The notes under the pieces: model-generated
What the model was told of the DNA's origin: nothing
The model's input: only the letters and a program-made list of their open reading frames with translations
Database searches by the model: none
NCBI GenBank assembly: GCA_964386535.1
Contig: CAYLRY010000027.1
Span: 1 to 39,534 of the forward strand
Length of the DNA stretch: 39,534 nt
Reading direction: 5' to 3'
Source: CAYLRY01 sp964386535
GTDB lineage: Bacteria; Chloroflexota; Dehalococcoidia; Dehalococcoidales; UBA3254
Position numbers and translations under genes: made by a program
Shown here: piece by piece, positions 8,504 through 16,452 of the stretch
Position numbering within the stretch: the first letter of the stretch is position 1
How the letters are laid out: each line of letters opens with the position of its first letter

Positions 8504-9304
8504 TCAGGCTGTTTCCTCGGCCAGTAACCGCTCCGCAATCACTTTGACTTCTTCCTTGGCCTGAGATTCCCCAAAGGGTATCCCATCCAGGCAGGATTCG
8601 GCTATCAGGGGGTCGTAATGTATCGTGCCTATCACCTTTACCCCGGTCTTTTTCAGCCGCTCTATGAGTTTTTCACCGATACTCTGAGAAGGGATCTTAT
8701 TGAGAACAGCCCAGATGCCCCGCATCCTGCTCTGGCGGGCCAGTAAGCTGACCTTGGTAGCCAGTGCGGCCGATTCAAAAGATGGTTCTACTAATATCAA
8801 GGCTACGTCCAGATCTTTATCGATTCCCCGTCCGAAGTGCTCGACTCCCGCTTCCATGTCGACAATGACAATCTCGTTCTCTTTCAGAGCCAGCCTTTCC
8901 AGGAACAACCTGATTACTTCGCCCATGGCGCAGGCGCAGCCCTCAAAGGCGGCAGTGATTTTACCCACAGTCAACAGTCTAAGGCCGTCCCTTTTAAGGA
9001 CAAACTCATCAGGCATCTCCTCAAGGGAGAATTTATCTCGTTTTAGCCATTCGCTACGCCTTTCTGATTCGGCTGCCGCAACCGGATCCCTGACCTCCTC
9101 CATGACCTTCTTTTCGCCTCCAAAGAGGTCCATGAGCGGCCGGGGTGATTGATTAAAGCCCAGCATCCGGTAGAGGCCTGGGTTGGATTCGTCTGAATCC
9201 ACCGTTATGACGGTATAACCTCTCTCACTGAAGACTTTTGACAACAGGGCCGTCAGCATACTTTTCCCTGTTCCACCTTTTCCAGAAATTGAAATTTTTT
9301 TCAC
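8504..9304 (-). CDS. cooC: CooC-type nickel-insertion ATPase (MinD/ParA superfamily)
   Basis: 266 residues starting with GTG at 9304 (AAAGGAG upstream). The deviant Walker A motif is GKGGTGKS (residues 8-15), followed by VDSDESNPGL, the usual position of the Asp-rich switch. Cys123-Ala-Cys125 (EGCACAMGE) matches the CxC motif that in CooC proteins binds nickel or zinc at the dimer interface. DMEAGVEHFGRG is the Walker B region. CooC/AcsF proteins load nickel into CO dehydrogenase or acetyl-CoA synthase. No such enzyme gene is in the window, so the client lies elsewhere. A strong promoter is at 9439-9468. Another metalloenzyme-maturation role is possible. Confidence 0.88.
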   Translation of the reverse strand: MKKISISGKGGTGKSMLTALLSKVFSERGYTVITVDSDESNPGLYRMLGFNQSPRPLMDLFGGEKKVMEEVRDPVAAAESERRSEWLKRDKFSLEEMPDEFVLKRDGLRLLTVGKITAAFEGCACAMGEVIRLFLERLALKENEIVIVDMEAGVEHFGRGIDKDLDVALILVEPSFESAALATKVSLLARQSRMRGIWAVLNKIPSQSIGEKLIERLKKTGVKVIGTIHYDPLIAESCLDGIPFGESQAKEEVKVIAERLLAEETA

Positions 9305-9438
9305 ATCACTCCTTTCTTATCCCGGATCGAAAACAATCTGTAATTTTTCAGCTTGCGGTTTAAGGCTGATATCTGAATCTGAAAAGCCGGTTTACATTCC
9401 GTGCGGCGGTAACTGTATTTACTCTTTTATTGCGTGCG

Positions 9439-9468
9439 ATTATAGTATAGGATCAGCGTAATTGTCAA
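9439..9468 (-). promoter_or_regulatory. Sigma-70-like promoter of the cooC-type gene
   Basis: Minus strand: TTGACA (9463-9468), 18 bp, consensus TATAAT (9439-9444), 135 bp before the GTG. The rest of the 9305-9568 gap shows no gene. Confidence 0.7.
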
Positions 9469-9568
9469 GGAAATGATACTGTATAAAAACGATAAATAGA
9501 CCTCAGATGCTGCACTGGTCAGGCTGTGCCGGCGTTCTCCGGTTCAGCTTGACATTTGATCTAAGATT

Positions 9569-10537
9569 TTAGGGTCTGGGTACTCCGTCTTTTCGGTTGA
9601 TGGAAACCAGGGGCACAATGGGATCAGGAAAGCCGGGACCCATATAGCCGAACATCAAGGACAGTACTGTTTCATTGATGCGGTCATAGTCCTTAGTTGG
9701 CACGGTTTCAGGTTTGGGGAAGGGCCATTTCATCTGACGGAAAGCCTGCCCGATCATTATCCCAGAGCCGTGAATATCCGCCGCCCGGTGTATGCAGTAG
9801 GCCATGGCCGCTCCGCAATCTTCCGGCGGAATGGGACCTTCATAACCTGGCATATTGCGCGCCACAATAAAATCCCTGGGTTCCGGTGGGCCGGAGCGAG
9901 GCCGGCTAACACTGGTGGGGAGGAAAGTAAATACAGCTACGCCGGATTCTTTGACCGGGCCCAGTTCGTTAGCCAGAGACATCATCATCGAACAGGCGGC
10001 GGACTTGGCGGCGCAGTAGTTGCTGGGCCCCATCGGATACCGGAAGGCGGTGGATAAGAACGTGACCACTCCGTGTTTCCTGTCTTTCATTCCGGGTACG
10101 AAAAGCTGGATGCCTAGAAGAGTGCCGCGCACGGCTATTTCATACTGGCGGTCCATCTGGGCCACCGTGGTCTTCAGGATAGGAGCAGCCAGGGACATGT
10201 CCATGGCATTATTAACCAGTATATCCACTTTTCCGAAGGTTTCAATAGCCCTGCTCGCCATGTTTTTCATGCTGGCTTCATTTCCAACATCCGTGGAAAT
10301 ATATATTGCGCTGCCGGCTCCGCTTTCCTGGTTGATGAATTCGGCTGCGGCAGTGCCCAGTGAAGCTGTCCGGGATGCGATTACTACTTTGGCGCCCAGC
10401 CAGGCCAGGCTTCTTGAAATGCCCAGGCCGATGTTACTGGAGCCCCCGGTCACCACTGCCACTTCACCTGCCAGGGCGTTTTTAGATAATCCGGTTTTCT
10501 CCACTGTGAGTGGGGCTGTAACCAGGTAAGTGTCCAT
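9569..10537 (-). CDS. SDR family oxidoreductase
   Basis: 322 residues, long for a classical SDR (about 250). The Rossmann motif TGGSSNIGLG begins at about residue 34 after an N-terminal extension. Then come a D60-type segment STDVGNEAS, NNAMD in place of NNAG, and the catalytic YCAAK. Ser lies in the preceding FLSTAFRYPMG segment. The C-terminal 60-70 residues after IMIGQAF are an extra region rich in proline. It is likely an NAD(P)-dependent alcohol dehydrogenase or ketoreductase. It lies divergent to the TetR gene, with an island-type operator at 10795 between them. Ribosome site GAGGAGG supports the start. Substrate unknown. Confidence 0.88.
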   Translation of the reverse strand: MDTYLVTAPLTVEKTGLSKNALAGEVAVVTGGSSNIGLGISRSLAWLGAKVVIASRTASLGTAAAEFINQESGAGSAIYISTDVGNEASMKNMASRAIETFGKVDILVNNAMDMSLAAPILKTTVAQMDRQYEIAVRGTLLGIQLFVPGMKDRKHGVVTFLSTAFRYPMGPSNYCAAKSAACSMMMSLANELGPVKESGVAVFTFLPTSVSRPRSGPPEPRDFIVARNMPGYEGPIPPEDCGAAMAYCIHRAADIHGSGIMIGQAFRQMKWPFPKPETVPTKDYDRINETVLSLMFGYMGPGFPDPIVPLVSINRKDGVPRP

Positions 10538-10745
10538 AAAGACCTCCTCTAATGTAAAATGTATTTAACATGCTAGTTCAATTTGAAAAATAGACTGCCT
10601 CGTTCAGACGCTTGTGGGGGGTGATAACCCTGATACCAGAGCTTAGACTAGGTTCAGTGTAGCTCTTATCCGGATAAAAAACAAGGGTGGGTCTACTGAC
10701 GGCTGAGAACGCTTTCCCCGGTTGCCGGGATAGGCAAATCCGGCT

Positions 10746-10812
10746 TTGACAACAATGGATGAAAAGTGGAAAATAAGGGATCTGAGTGTTTTTTACTGTC
10801 CAGTCGGTTGAG
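10746..10812. promoter_or_regulatory. TetR-type operator with weak promoter elements
   Basis: The plus strand reads ACTGTCCAGTCGGTTGA from 10795. This 17-mer is identical to the operator at 24110, which serves a minus-strand promoter. Yet the best promoter parts here are on the plus strand: TTGACA (10746-10751), 17 bp, GAAAAT, with the operator 20 bp further on, as in other island promoters. It may control the TetR gene, the divergent SDR gene, or both. Confidence 0.6.
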
Positions 10813-10885
10813 GTTTATATTTATTAGTGCCAGGATTTACCCTATAATAAAAAATAAGGGCGCCAACCAGGAAACAGGTTATTTT

Positions 10886-10929
10886 TTCACAAGTTGAAAA
10901 AATAATATAAATCACATATAATTTGTGAA
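10886..10929 (+). promoter_or_regulatory. TetR gene promoter flanked by an inverted repeat
   Basis: TTGAAA (10894-10899), 17 bp, TATAAT (10917-10922). The promoter is enclosed by TTCACAA (10886-10892) and TTGTGAA (10923-10929). This second palindrome differs from the island operator and may bind another regulator or serve autoregulation. Confidence 0.6.
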
Positions 10930-10951
10930 TAATTAAAAGGTTGGTTAGGAT

Positions 10952-11581
10952 ATGTCATACAGAAAGCTAAGGACGACTGATCTGGCCGAGAACAGGAAGA
11001 ATGAAATAATCGGTGTGGCCTTAAAACTGTTTGCCCAGGAAGGCTATCATTCCACTACACTGGATAAAGTGGCGGCCGATATTGGTGTCAGTAAAGCTAC
11101 TTTATATTACTATTTCCGCAACAAAGAAGAAATAATAAGAGCTATCCTGAATAGAAGTCTTGACCGTATGAAACAAACTCTGGAAATTAAGAAAACCCCC
11201 CTATCCACCAAAGAGAAATTACGGCAATTTATCGAATATCATGTTGTATTCGGCGCGGATGATGCTGATCTGGCCAAAATAACCTTTGAACAGTTGAATA
11301 TCCTCCCCAAAAGATCTCGCGAAGTCCTTAAAAGAAAACAAAGAGAAATAGTGGTTTTCCTCCAGGACCTCCTTCAACAGGGTATTGATGAGGGGATCAT
11401 TAAGGTTAATAATACAAAAATTGTGGCCTTTGCTATTATTGGAATGTGCAACTGGACTTACCACTGGTATAAACCTGAGGGATCATTAACCCCCAAACAG
11501 ATCTCTGAGTATTACGTAAATCTGCTTGAAAACGGTTATCTATGCAAGTCGCTTTCTCCAGATAAAGAAAAAAAGAAGTGA
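10952..11581 (+). CDS. TetR/AcrR family transcriptional regulator
   Basis: 209 residues. N-terminal TetR HTH domain at about residues 15-62: EIIGVALKLFAQEGYHSTTL, KVAADIGVSKATLYYYF and KEEIIRAIL, which match the three-helix DNA-binding unit. The C-terminal all-helical part is the ligand-binding and dimer domain. It is the only regulator of this type in the window and lies inside the catabolic island. The island has a dozen palindromic sites of the size and symmetry TetR proteins recognise, so it is the best candidate for the regulon repressor; that link is inference. In similar clusters the ligand is often an acyl-CoA or pathway intermediate. A perfect 11-bp hairpin overlaps its stop codon. 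Confidence 0.93.
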   Translation: MSYRKLRTTDLAENRKNEIIGVALKLFAQEGYHSTTLDKVAADIGVSKATLYYYFRNKEEIIRAILNRSLDRMKQTLEIKKTPLSTKEKLRQFIEYHVVFGADDADLAKITFEQLNILPKRSREVLKRKQREIVVFLQDLLQQGIDEGIIKVNNTKIVAFAIIGMCNWTYHWYKPEGSLTPKQISEYYVNLLENGYLCKSLSPDKEKKK

Positions 11582-11621
11582 ACCTCAATGGTGGGTAAAA
11601 GTATTAATTCGAGGTTCACTT
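11576..11621 (+). terminator. Stem-loop ending the TetR transcript
   Basis: AAGTGAACCTC (11576-11586) pairs perfectly with GAGGTTCACTT (11611-11621). It overlaps the stop codon. The following bases are AT-rich (CGTTAATTATATTG), not a pure T-run. Confidence 0.6.
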
Positions 11622-11776
11622 CGTTAATTATATTGTAATTTAGTCAGGTATTTTACCGCTTATCCCGGATTCCTTTTCCGGTAATAAATATTAAACCCCT
11701 TATCTGACTCCTTCATGTCCCATACCAGGATTTTAAAATGAAGCAATTCCGCCAGGGCCGCTTAACCTGGCATGAT

Positions 11777-12553
11777 CTAAGGCATGGTCTGGCCTCCATC
11801 AATACAGATGGTATGACCTGTAATATTTCCGGATACATCTGATACCAGAAAGAGCGCCGTATTGGCAATATCCTGGACAGTGGTAATTTTTCTGGTAGGG
11901 GCCATAGGATTTTCCTTATTTTGTAATACCTGAGGCGGAAGCTTGGGAGCGCGTTCGTTGCTGTAGAAATTGGTCAGGGTAAGTCCAGGGGCTATGGCAT
12001 TAACGTTAATCCCGGAAGGTCCTACCTCTCTGGCTACTGCCCTGGTAAAACCGATAACACCGGCCTTAGCCGCAGAATAGCCGGAGCCGCTGGGCATACC
12101 ATTATAGGCCACGTTAGAAGAGATATTGACAATTTTACCGGATTTTTGAGCGATCATACCGGGTAAAACCGCCTTGGTACAATATATGGTTCCCAGCAGA
12201 TTAAGATTGATCTCTTTTTCAATGTCCTCCAGTTTGGCTTCCGCCAGAAACCCGGAAAAGGTAGTGCCGCCGGCAGTGTTAATCAGAATATCAATTTTGC
12301 CAAACTCCTTCTGCCCGGCTTTAACCATTTCGTTAACTTCCGTAATTACCATGACATTGGCTTTCAATACCAGGGTCTTGCGTCCTAAAGCCCTGATCTC
12401 ATTCCCTGTCTGTTGGGCGCCATTCAAATCTATATCCGTTACAATAATATTACATCCTTCCCTGGCCAGAGCCAGAGCGATGGCCTTGCCCATACCTATC
12501 TGACTGCCGGCGCCGGTCACCAGCGCTATCTTGCCCTGTAGTCCTAATTCCAT
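11777..12553 (-). CDS. SDR family oxidoreductase (FabG-like)
   Basis: 258 residues, classical SDR length. Cofactor motif TGAGSQIGMG (residues about 14-23), acidic residue after the second strand in VTDID favouring NAD(H), NTAGG for the NNAG site, catalytic ISSNVAYNGMPSGSGYSAAK with Ser, Tyr and Lys, then PG motif IAPGLTLTNFY, and the typical end GHTICIDGGQTMP. Probably an NAD-dependent hydroxyacyl or alcohol dehydrogenase. It lies downstream of a binding-protein gene on the same strand, with a long hairpin between them, so it may be the second gene of that unit. The ribosome site GGGAGG fixes the start. Confidence 0.92.
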   Translation of the reverse strand: MELGLQGKIALVTGAGSQIGMGKAIALALAREGCNIIVTDIDLNGAQQTGNEIRALGRKTLVLKANVMVITEVNEMVKAGQKEFGKIDILINTAGGTTFSGFLAEAKLEDIEKEINLNLLGTIYCTKAVLPGMIAQKSGKIVNISSNVAYNGMPSGSGYSAAKAGVIGFTRAVAREVGPSGINVNAIAPGLTLTNFYSNERAPKLPPQVLQNKENPMAPTRKITTVQDIANTALFLVSDVSGNITGHTICIDGGQTMP

Positions 12554-12712
12554 TATTACCTCCCTGTTTTATTTTTAAAGATTATTTTAGTAAAACCAAA
12601 AAATGGGTCATTCAAAAGATTGTGTGATTTATTAATACTCATTTGTACCGTTATTCCGGGCGGATTAATAAAAGGGTTGAAATATTCCTTTTACTAGGTT
12701 TCTTTTATTTTA

Positions 12713-12772
12713 GGGGCTTATTCCCTCCCCTCAGACGAAACTCTCGTTTTGGGGTAACCTGGAATAAGCCCC
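12713..12772 (-). terminator. Long stem-loop between binding-protein and SDR genes
   Basis: GGGGCTTATTCC (12713-12724) pairs perfectly with GGAATAAGCCCC (12761-12772). A second nested pairing (CCCC/GGGG with ACGA/TCGT inside) fills the loop. No T-run follows on the minus strand, so partial termination or 3' protection of the upstream message is likely. Confidence 0.65.
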
Positions 12773-12808
12773 AGTGTAACTGATTTTCTGCTAAACTAAC
12801 ATCAGGGG

Positions 12809-14482
12809 TTACTTTTTCTCCAGCCAGGCATTGGCCGGGGTCCAGGTGTCCTGAAGTGGATCATAAATTTTATCATCATGCAGATAAGGGACCTTAGCTC
12901 CCAGCGCAGGCTGCACAAATATGGGGGTACCTACACAGTACTTGTCAATCAAAAGCTTGTTGATTTCCTTGGTGATGGCGATCATATCATCCCTGGTCGG
13001 CGCCGTGGAGGCTTTCTGGTATAACTGTTCAATTTCGTCCGGTCTGATGATGGATTTTCCGCCAACCGCTCTGGGAGAGAAATAAAAATTGAGCGTTTTA
13101 ATACCCGGATAACCGAAAGCCATATACGGACTGGCGTTTATGATGCCATTTTTCCAGCCCTTGGTTGAAAGGTCCTGATTCCTACCGGTATCCACTATGT
13201 CCAGAGTCACTTTTATACCTACTTTACCCAGGTAGCTCTGTATGAGGGTGTAAACATCGTTCATTCCGCCGGTGGTATGGCTTAAGGTCATCTGGAAGCC
13301 ATTGGGGTAGCCGGCCTCGGTCAGTAATTGCTTGGCTTTGGCAGGATCATAAGGATAGCCCTTGATATCCGGATTATACATGGAGTGGCCCGGGTAAGAG
13401 AGCTGGTTGGTAGTTTTCCAGTAACCGTATCCAAAAGTATCAGCAATGCCTTTGTTGTCAATGGCATGGGAGACTGCCTGTCTCACTTTCAGATTAGCGA
13501 AGGGGGAATCAGGATTGTTGCTGTCGCCGGCTATGAAGAAAATCAAGAACGGTGCAGAGATGATTTGATAGCCTTTCTTGCTTAACTCATCGGCGTCTCT
13601 GGGGGTAATGCCGTCTATGATCTGGGCTGTTCCTGATAAGAAGGCATTTTTGCGCGTCATCACATCAGAGACCAGAATATTTTCATAGCTGTTAACATAT
13701 GGTTTGCCTTTCTGCCAGTAGTCTGTATTCTTTTCACCCAGTCTGATAAAGACATCTCTTTGGTATCCGGTAAATTTAAAGGGGCCGGTACCGATTGGAT
13801 TAACGATGGCCCAGTCCGCTCCATTTTTCTCGACTCCGGCGGGTGAAATCATGTTCCCGGGCTTGAACATAAAATAGTCTGCCATGAGGTTGTCATGGAC
13901 TCTAAAGGTTATTTTGAGGGTATGGGTGTCCACCACCTCTACCGATTGCATGGTATCCAGTTCAGCCGGTTGTAATTTTTGGATGGTATCCAGACACCAT
14001 TTTACAGATTTGGCATCGAAGTCATTACCATCATGGAACTTGACTCCCTTTCTCAGGTTAAGTTGCAGGGTCTTTTCATCCAGGGTTTTCCAGCTTTCAC
14101 ACAAAAAGGGTGATGGATTACCCTTGTCATCACACCGCATGAGATTCTCAATGCAGCCGCAAATCTGGAAGGGATTAAATGCTGGTACCGGTATCTGCGG
14201 ATATCCCAGATTTAGGAAAGTGGGCGCCAGCAGCATTTTCAGGTCGCCGCCGTACTGTTGGATCCCGGTGGGCGCTGGCGAGGTCGTGGTCGTGGTCACG
14301 GGTATAGTGGTAGGCGCAGAGGTACCGGGGGCAGAGGTGGTCGCCGGCGCTTTTGTGGTGGAAGTCACAGGCGCTGCGGTGGTTGTGGTAGCGGCAGGTT
14401 GGGTGGTAGTTGATGTACTGCATCCGGAGATAACAAAGATCACCATTATTACGATTATCAGGGGAATTAACAACCTTTTCAT
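12809..14482 (-). CDS. ABC transporter substrate-binding lipoprotein, family 5
   Basis: 557 residues. Signal peptide with lipobox VISGC (Cys21), then an unusually long Thr/Pro/Ala linker to about residue 75 before QYGGDLKML. Core motifs: LRKGVKFHDGNDFDAKSVKW, NPIGTGPFKFTGY, FANLKVRQAVSHAIDNKGIA and GYPYDPAKAKQLLTEAGYPNG. The end is WTPANAWLEKK. It is surface-anchored and binds an unknown solute. No permease gene adjoins it, so it must share permeases, perhaps those at 5125-7006. It is divergent from the CoA-transferase gene, with an operator at each side. The ribosome site AAAGGAG supports the start. Confidence 0.93.
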   Translation of the reverse strand: MKRLLIPLIIVIMVIFVISGCSTSTTTQPAATTTTAAPVTSTTKAPATTSAPGTSAPTTIPVTTTTTSPAPTGIQQYGGDLKMLLAPTFLNLGYPQIPVPAFNPFQICGCIENLMRCDDKGNPSPFLCESWKTLDEKTLQLNLRKGVKFHDGNDFDAKSVKWCLDTIQKLQPAELDTMQSVEVVDTHTLKITFRVHDNLMADYFMFKPGNMISPAGVEKNGADWAIVNPIGTGPFKFTGYQRDVFIRLGEKNTDYWQKGKPYVNSYENILVSDVMTRKNAFLSGTAQIIDGITPRDADELSKKGYQIISAPFLIFFIAGDSNNPDSPFANLKVRQAVSHAIDNKGIADTFGYGYWKTTNQLSYPGHSMYNPDIKGYPYDPAKAKQLLTEAGYPNGFQMTLSHTTGGMNDVYTLIQSYLGKVGIKVTLDIVDTGRNQDLSTKGWKNGIINASPYMAFGYPGIKTLNFYFSPRAVGGKSIIRPDEIEQLYQKASTAPTRDDMIAITKEINKLLIDKYCVGTPIFVQPALGAKVPYLHDDKIYDPLQDTWTPANAWLEKK

Positions 14483-14708
14483 ACTCTTACTCCTTTTTTA
14501 CTTATTTTTTTGGAAAATCGTATATCTACGGTTATCGTCCATTATCTCTCCTGGGCTGCCCTGAGTTAGAGTTGATTAAAAATTCATGATCTTCACTGAC
14601 CGTCTCACTTCCCTGGTTCTTAACATTATTAAAACATTTAAACTAAATTAAAATATTAGCTTGGATTTGTAGTTAAAAAATTGCCACCAGCTATACCCTG
14701 ACTGTGCT

Positions 14709-14774
14709 AACTATCCAGTCAGTTTAGATATATTTGATAAGGGGTAATCTATCATATAAAAGCCAGCTTGTCAA
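14709..14774 (-). promoter_or_regulatory. Promoter plus TetR-type operator for the binding-protein gene
   Basis: Minus strand: TTGACA (14769-14774), 17 bp, TAGATT (14746-14751), then the operator ACTGACTGGATAGT (14710-14723) 22 bp further. A bound regulator at this place would block early transcription. Confidence 0.8.
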
Positions 14775-14829
14775 GTGGTTTGCGGGATTTGTCCGGTTGC
14801 TTGATATCTGGCTCAGAACCCTTAAATTC

Positions 14830-14893
14830 TTGACACTTCTGTCTCATTATGTTATATTAAATATACGACACTCTAACTAACTAGACAGTCAGT
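14830..14893 (+). promoter_or_regulatory. Promoter plus TetR-type operator for the CoA-transferase gene
   Basis: TTGACA (14830-14835), 17 bp, TATATT (14853-14858), operator ACTAACTAGACAGTCAGT (14876-14893). Same geometry as the other island promoters, 100 bp before the start codon. Confidence 0.8.
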
Positions 14894-14992
14894 CATTATC
14901 TTTCAAACATAAAACCAGTAGCTGGGTAAAGTTGACCTGTGCCATTAAATACCGGGACTCAAAGTCATTAATTCAGCTTTAGAGGAGGGAGA

Positions 14993-16216
14993 ATGCAATC
15001 CAGAGGGGCTCTTAATGGAATCAGGGTGGTGGATATCACACAATGGGGCGCCGGTCCCATGTGCGCTGGCTTGCTGGCGCAGTGGGGAGCTGAAGTTATT
15101 AAGGTCGAACACCCTGTCCGGGGTGACGCGGTCAGAGGTCTCCAGGTCGGAGCAGGCCCTGCCGGTGTTAAGCAGGGGGTCTTTAACTGGATGTTTGAGC
15201 AACCTAACATGAATAAGAAAAGTATTACCCTGGATTTGGCCTCAAAAGAGGGTCAGGAAGTCCTGCATAAACTGGTAGCCGGATCAGATGTTCTTTTAGC
15301 AGCTCTCAGGACCAGAGAAATCAAGAAATTTGATATAGAGTACGAAAAACTCAAAAAAATCAATCCGCTGCTGATTTATGCCCTTATCACCGGATATGGC
15401 ACTGAAGGGGCTGAAAAGGATAGTCCGGGATATGATGCAGTTTGCTATTTCGCCAGATCAGGCATCACTTATATGACTGCTGACTCTAACGGCGTACCTG
15501 TCTGGCCCAGGGGAGGCTTCGGTGACATACCTTCAGGCATGTTCTGTGCCTGCGGAATCATCCTGGCTCTTTATGCACGAAAAGAGTTAGGAATTGGACA
15601 GGCTGTATATACTAATTTGTTCAACAACGGCCTGTGGGCATTAGGCGCTGATACCATGTCTGCTCTGGCGACTCGTCAGGTGCCTCTTATGCATAATCGA
15701 GAAAAGGCTGATAATCCACTGGCTAATTATTACAAAACAAAAGATAACAGATGGATCCTGATGTATAATATGCAGTCCGTGCTATACTGGGAACGGTTCT
15801 GCAAGGCTTTAGGGCTGGAAAACCTGATAAACGATCCGCGTTTCAGCACGGCGGAAATGAGGAAAGAAAATAATACCGCTTTAATTCAAATTTTAGATAA
15901 AGTTTTTTCTGAACGAACCCTTGAAGAATGGAAAGCCGGCCTGGCCGGCACCGAACTGGTCTATTCGCCGGTGCAGACGCCGGTAGAAGCCATAGAGGAT
16001 CCCCAGGCTAAAGCCAATCATTTCTTTGAATTTTTTAACCACCCGGTCTGGGGCCAGATAGAATTGATACCGGCGCCTCAGAAATTATCGGAGACACCCG
16101 GCACTTACCGTACTCCTGCTCCTGAGTGGGGGCAGCACACGGAAGAAGTGCTGCAGGAACTGGGTTATAACTGGGATGATATTCAAACTCTCAAGATAAA
16201 ACATGTGATTGCATAA
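14993..16216 (+). CDS. Family III CoA-transferase (CaiB/BaiF)
   Basis: 407 residues, the usual length. Start MQSRGALNGIRVVDITQWGAGP with GAGGAGGG upstream. Family signatures: LLAQWGAEVIKVEHPVRGD near residue 30, NMNKKSITLDL at about 72, LIYALITGYG at about 127, and catalytic Asp178 in GGFGDIPSGM. Family III enzymes move CoA between carboxylic acids through an enzyme-bound anhydride. It is cytoplasmic and likely activates the imported or partly processed acid of this island. It is transcribed alone from an operator-bearing promoter and ends at a strong intrinsic terminator. A second member begins at 39493 with the near-identical start MESRGALEGIRVID. Confidence 0.95.
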   Translation: MQSRGALNGIRVVDITQWGAGPMCAGLLAQWGAEVIKVEHPVRGDAVRGLQVGAGPAGVKQGVFNWMFEQPNMNKKSITLDLASKEGQEVLHKLVAGSDVLLAALRTREIKKFDIEYEKLKKINPLLIYALITGYGTEGAEKDSPGYDAVCYFARSGITYMTADSNGVPVWPRGGFGDIPSGMFCACGIILALYARKELGIGQAVYTNLFNNGLWALGADTMSALATRQVPLMHNREKADNPLANYYKTKDNRWILMYNMQSVLYWERFCKALGLENLINDPRFSTAEMRKENNTALIQILDKVFSERTLEEWKAGLAGTELVYSPVQTPVEAIEDPQAKANHFFEFFNHPVWGQIELIPAPQKLSETPGTYRTPAPEWGQHTEEVLQELGYNWDDIQTLKIKHVIA

Positions 16217-16452
16217 AAACCTTAAAAGCAGGGAAGAAGCCTTTCTTTAGCCGTGATAATAAGGCTTCTTCCCTTTTTTCTCCAACCGGCAGGTGATCAG
16301 GATTAAGCTGTTTAACCTGTCAGGGGGGATCTTCCCGCCGCAGCCTCAGGAGAACAACCTGGCTGGGCTTACCCGGTACCCCTTCCTCTGCCTGACGCAG
16401 GGAAATGGTGGCCGGCTGCACTGGCCGCGGGAAAAGACCCATCCCCCGAAAG
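16217..16452. other. Convergent intergenic region
   Basis: Contains the CoA-transferase terminator (16231-16279). The remaining bases to the end of the small-subunit gene show no supportable gene; a short open frame there has no ribosome site and resembles no family I know. Confidence 0.55.
16231..16279 (+). terminator. Intrinsic terminator of the CoA-transferase gene
   Basis: GGGAAGAAGCCTT (16231-16243) pairs perfectly with AAGGCTTCTTCCC (16261-16273), followed by TTTTTT. A classical Rho-independent terminator. Confidence 0.93.

Larger units (their letters stand above)
10538..10951. other. Divergent SDR / TetR regulatory region
   Basis: No gene. It contains the operator at 10795-10809, a TTGACA element on the plus strand at 10746, and a near-consensus plus-strand promoter inside an inverted repeat just before the TetR gene. 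No clear minus-strand promoter for the SDR was found. Confidence 0.6.
14483..14992. other. Divergent promoter region, binding protein / CoA-transferase
   Basis: No gene. Two opposed promoters of the same design lie here, each with one palindromic operator just downstream of its -10; the two operator centres are 170 bp apart. Both elements are listed separately. Confidence 0.75.

Noticed and set aside
9514..9523. Operator-like ACTGGTCAGG between the cooC and SDR genes
   Set aside because: Lacks the outer half-sites and is not placed after a matching promoter; likely chance.
13884..14564. Val/Ala-rich plus-strand open frame opposite the binding-protein signal region
   Set aside because: Its composition is the reverse reading of the Thr/Pro-rich linker codons; no start signal.
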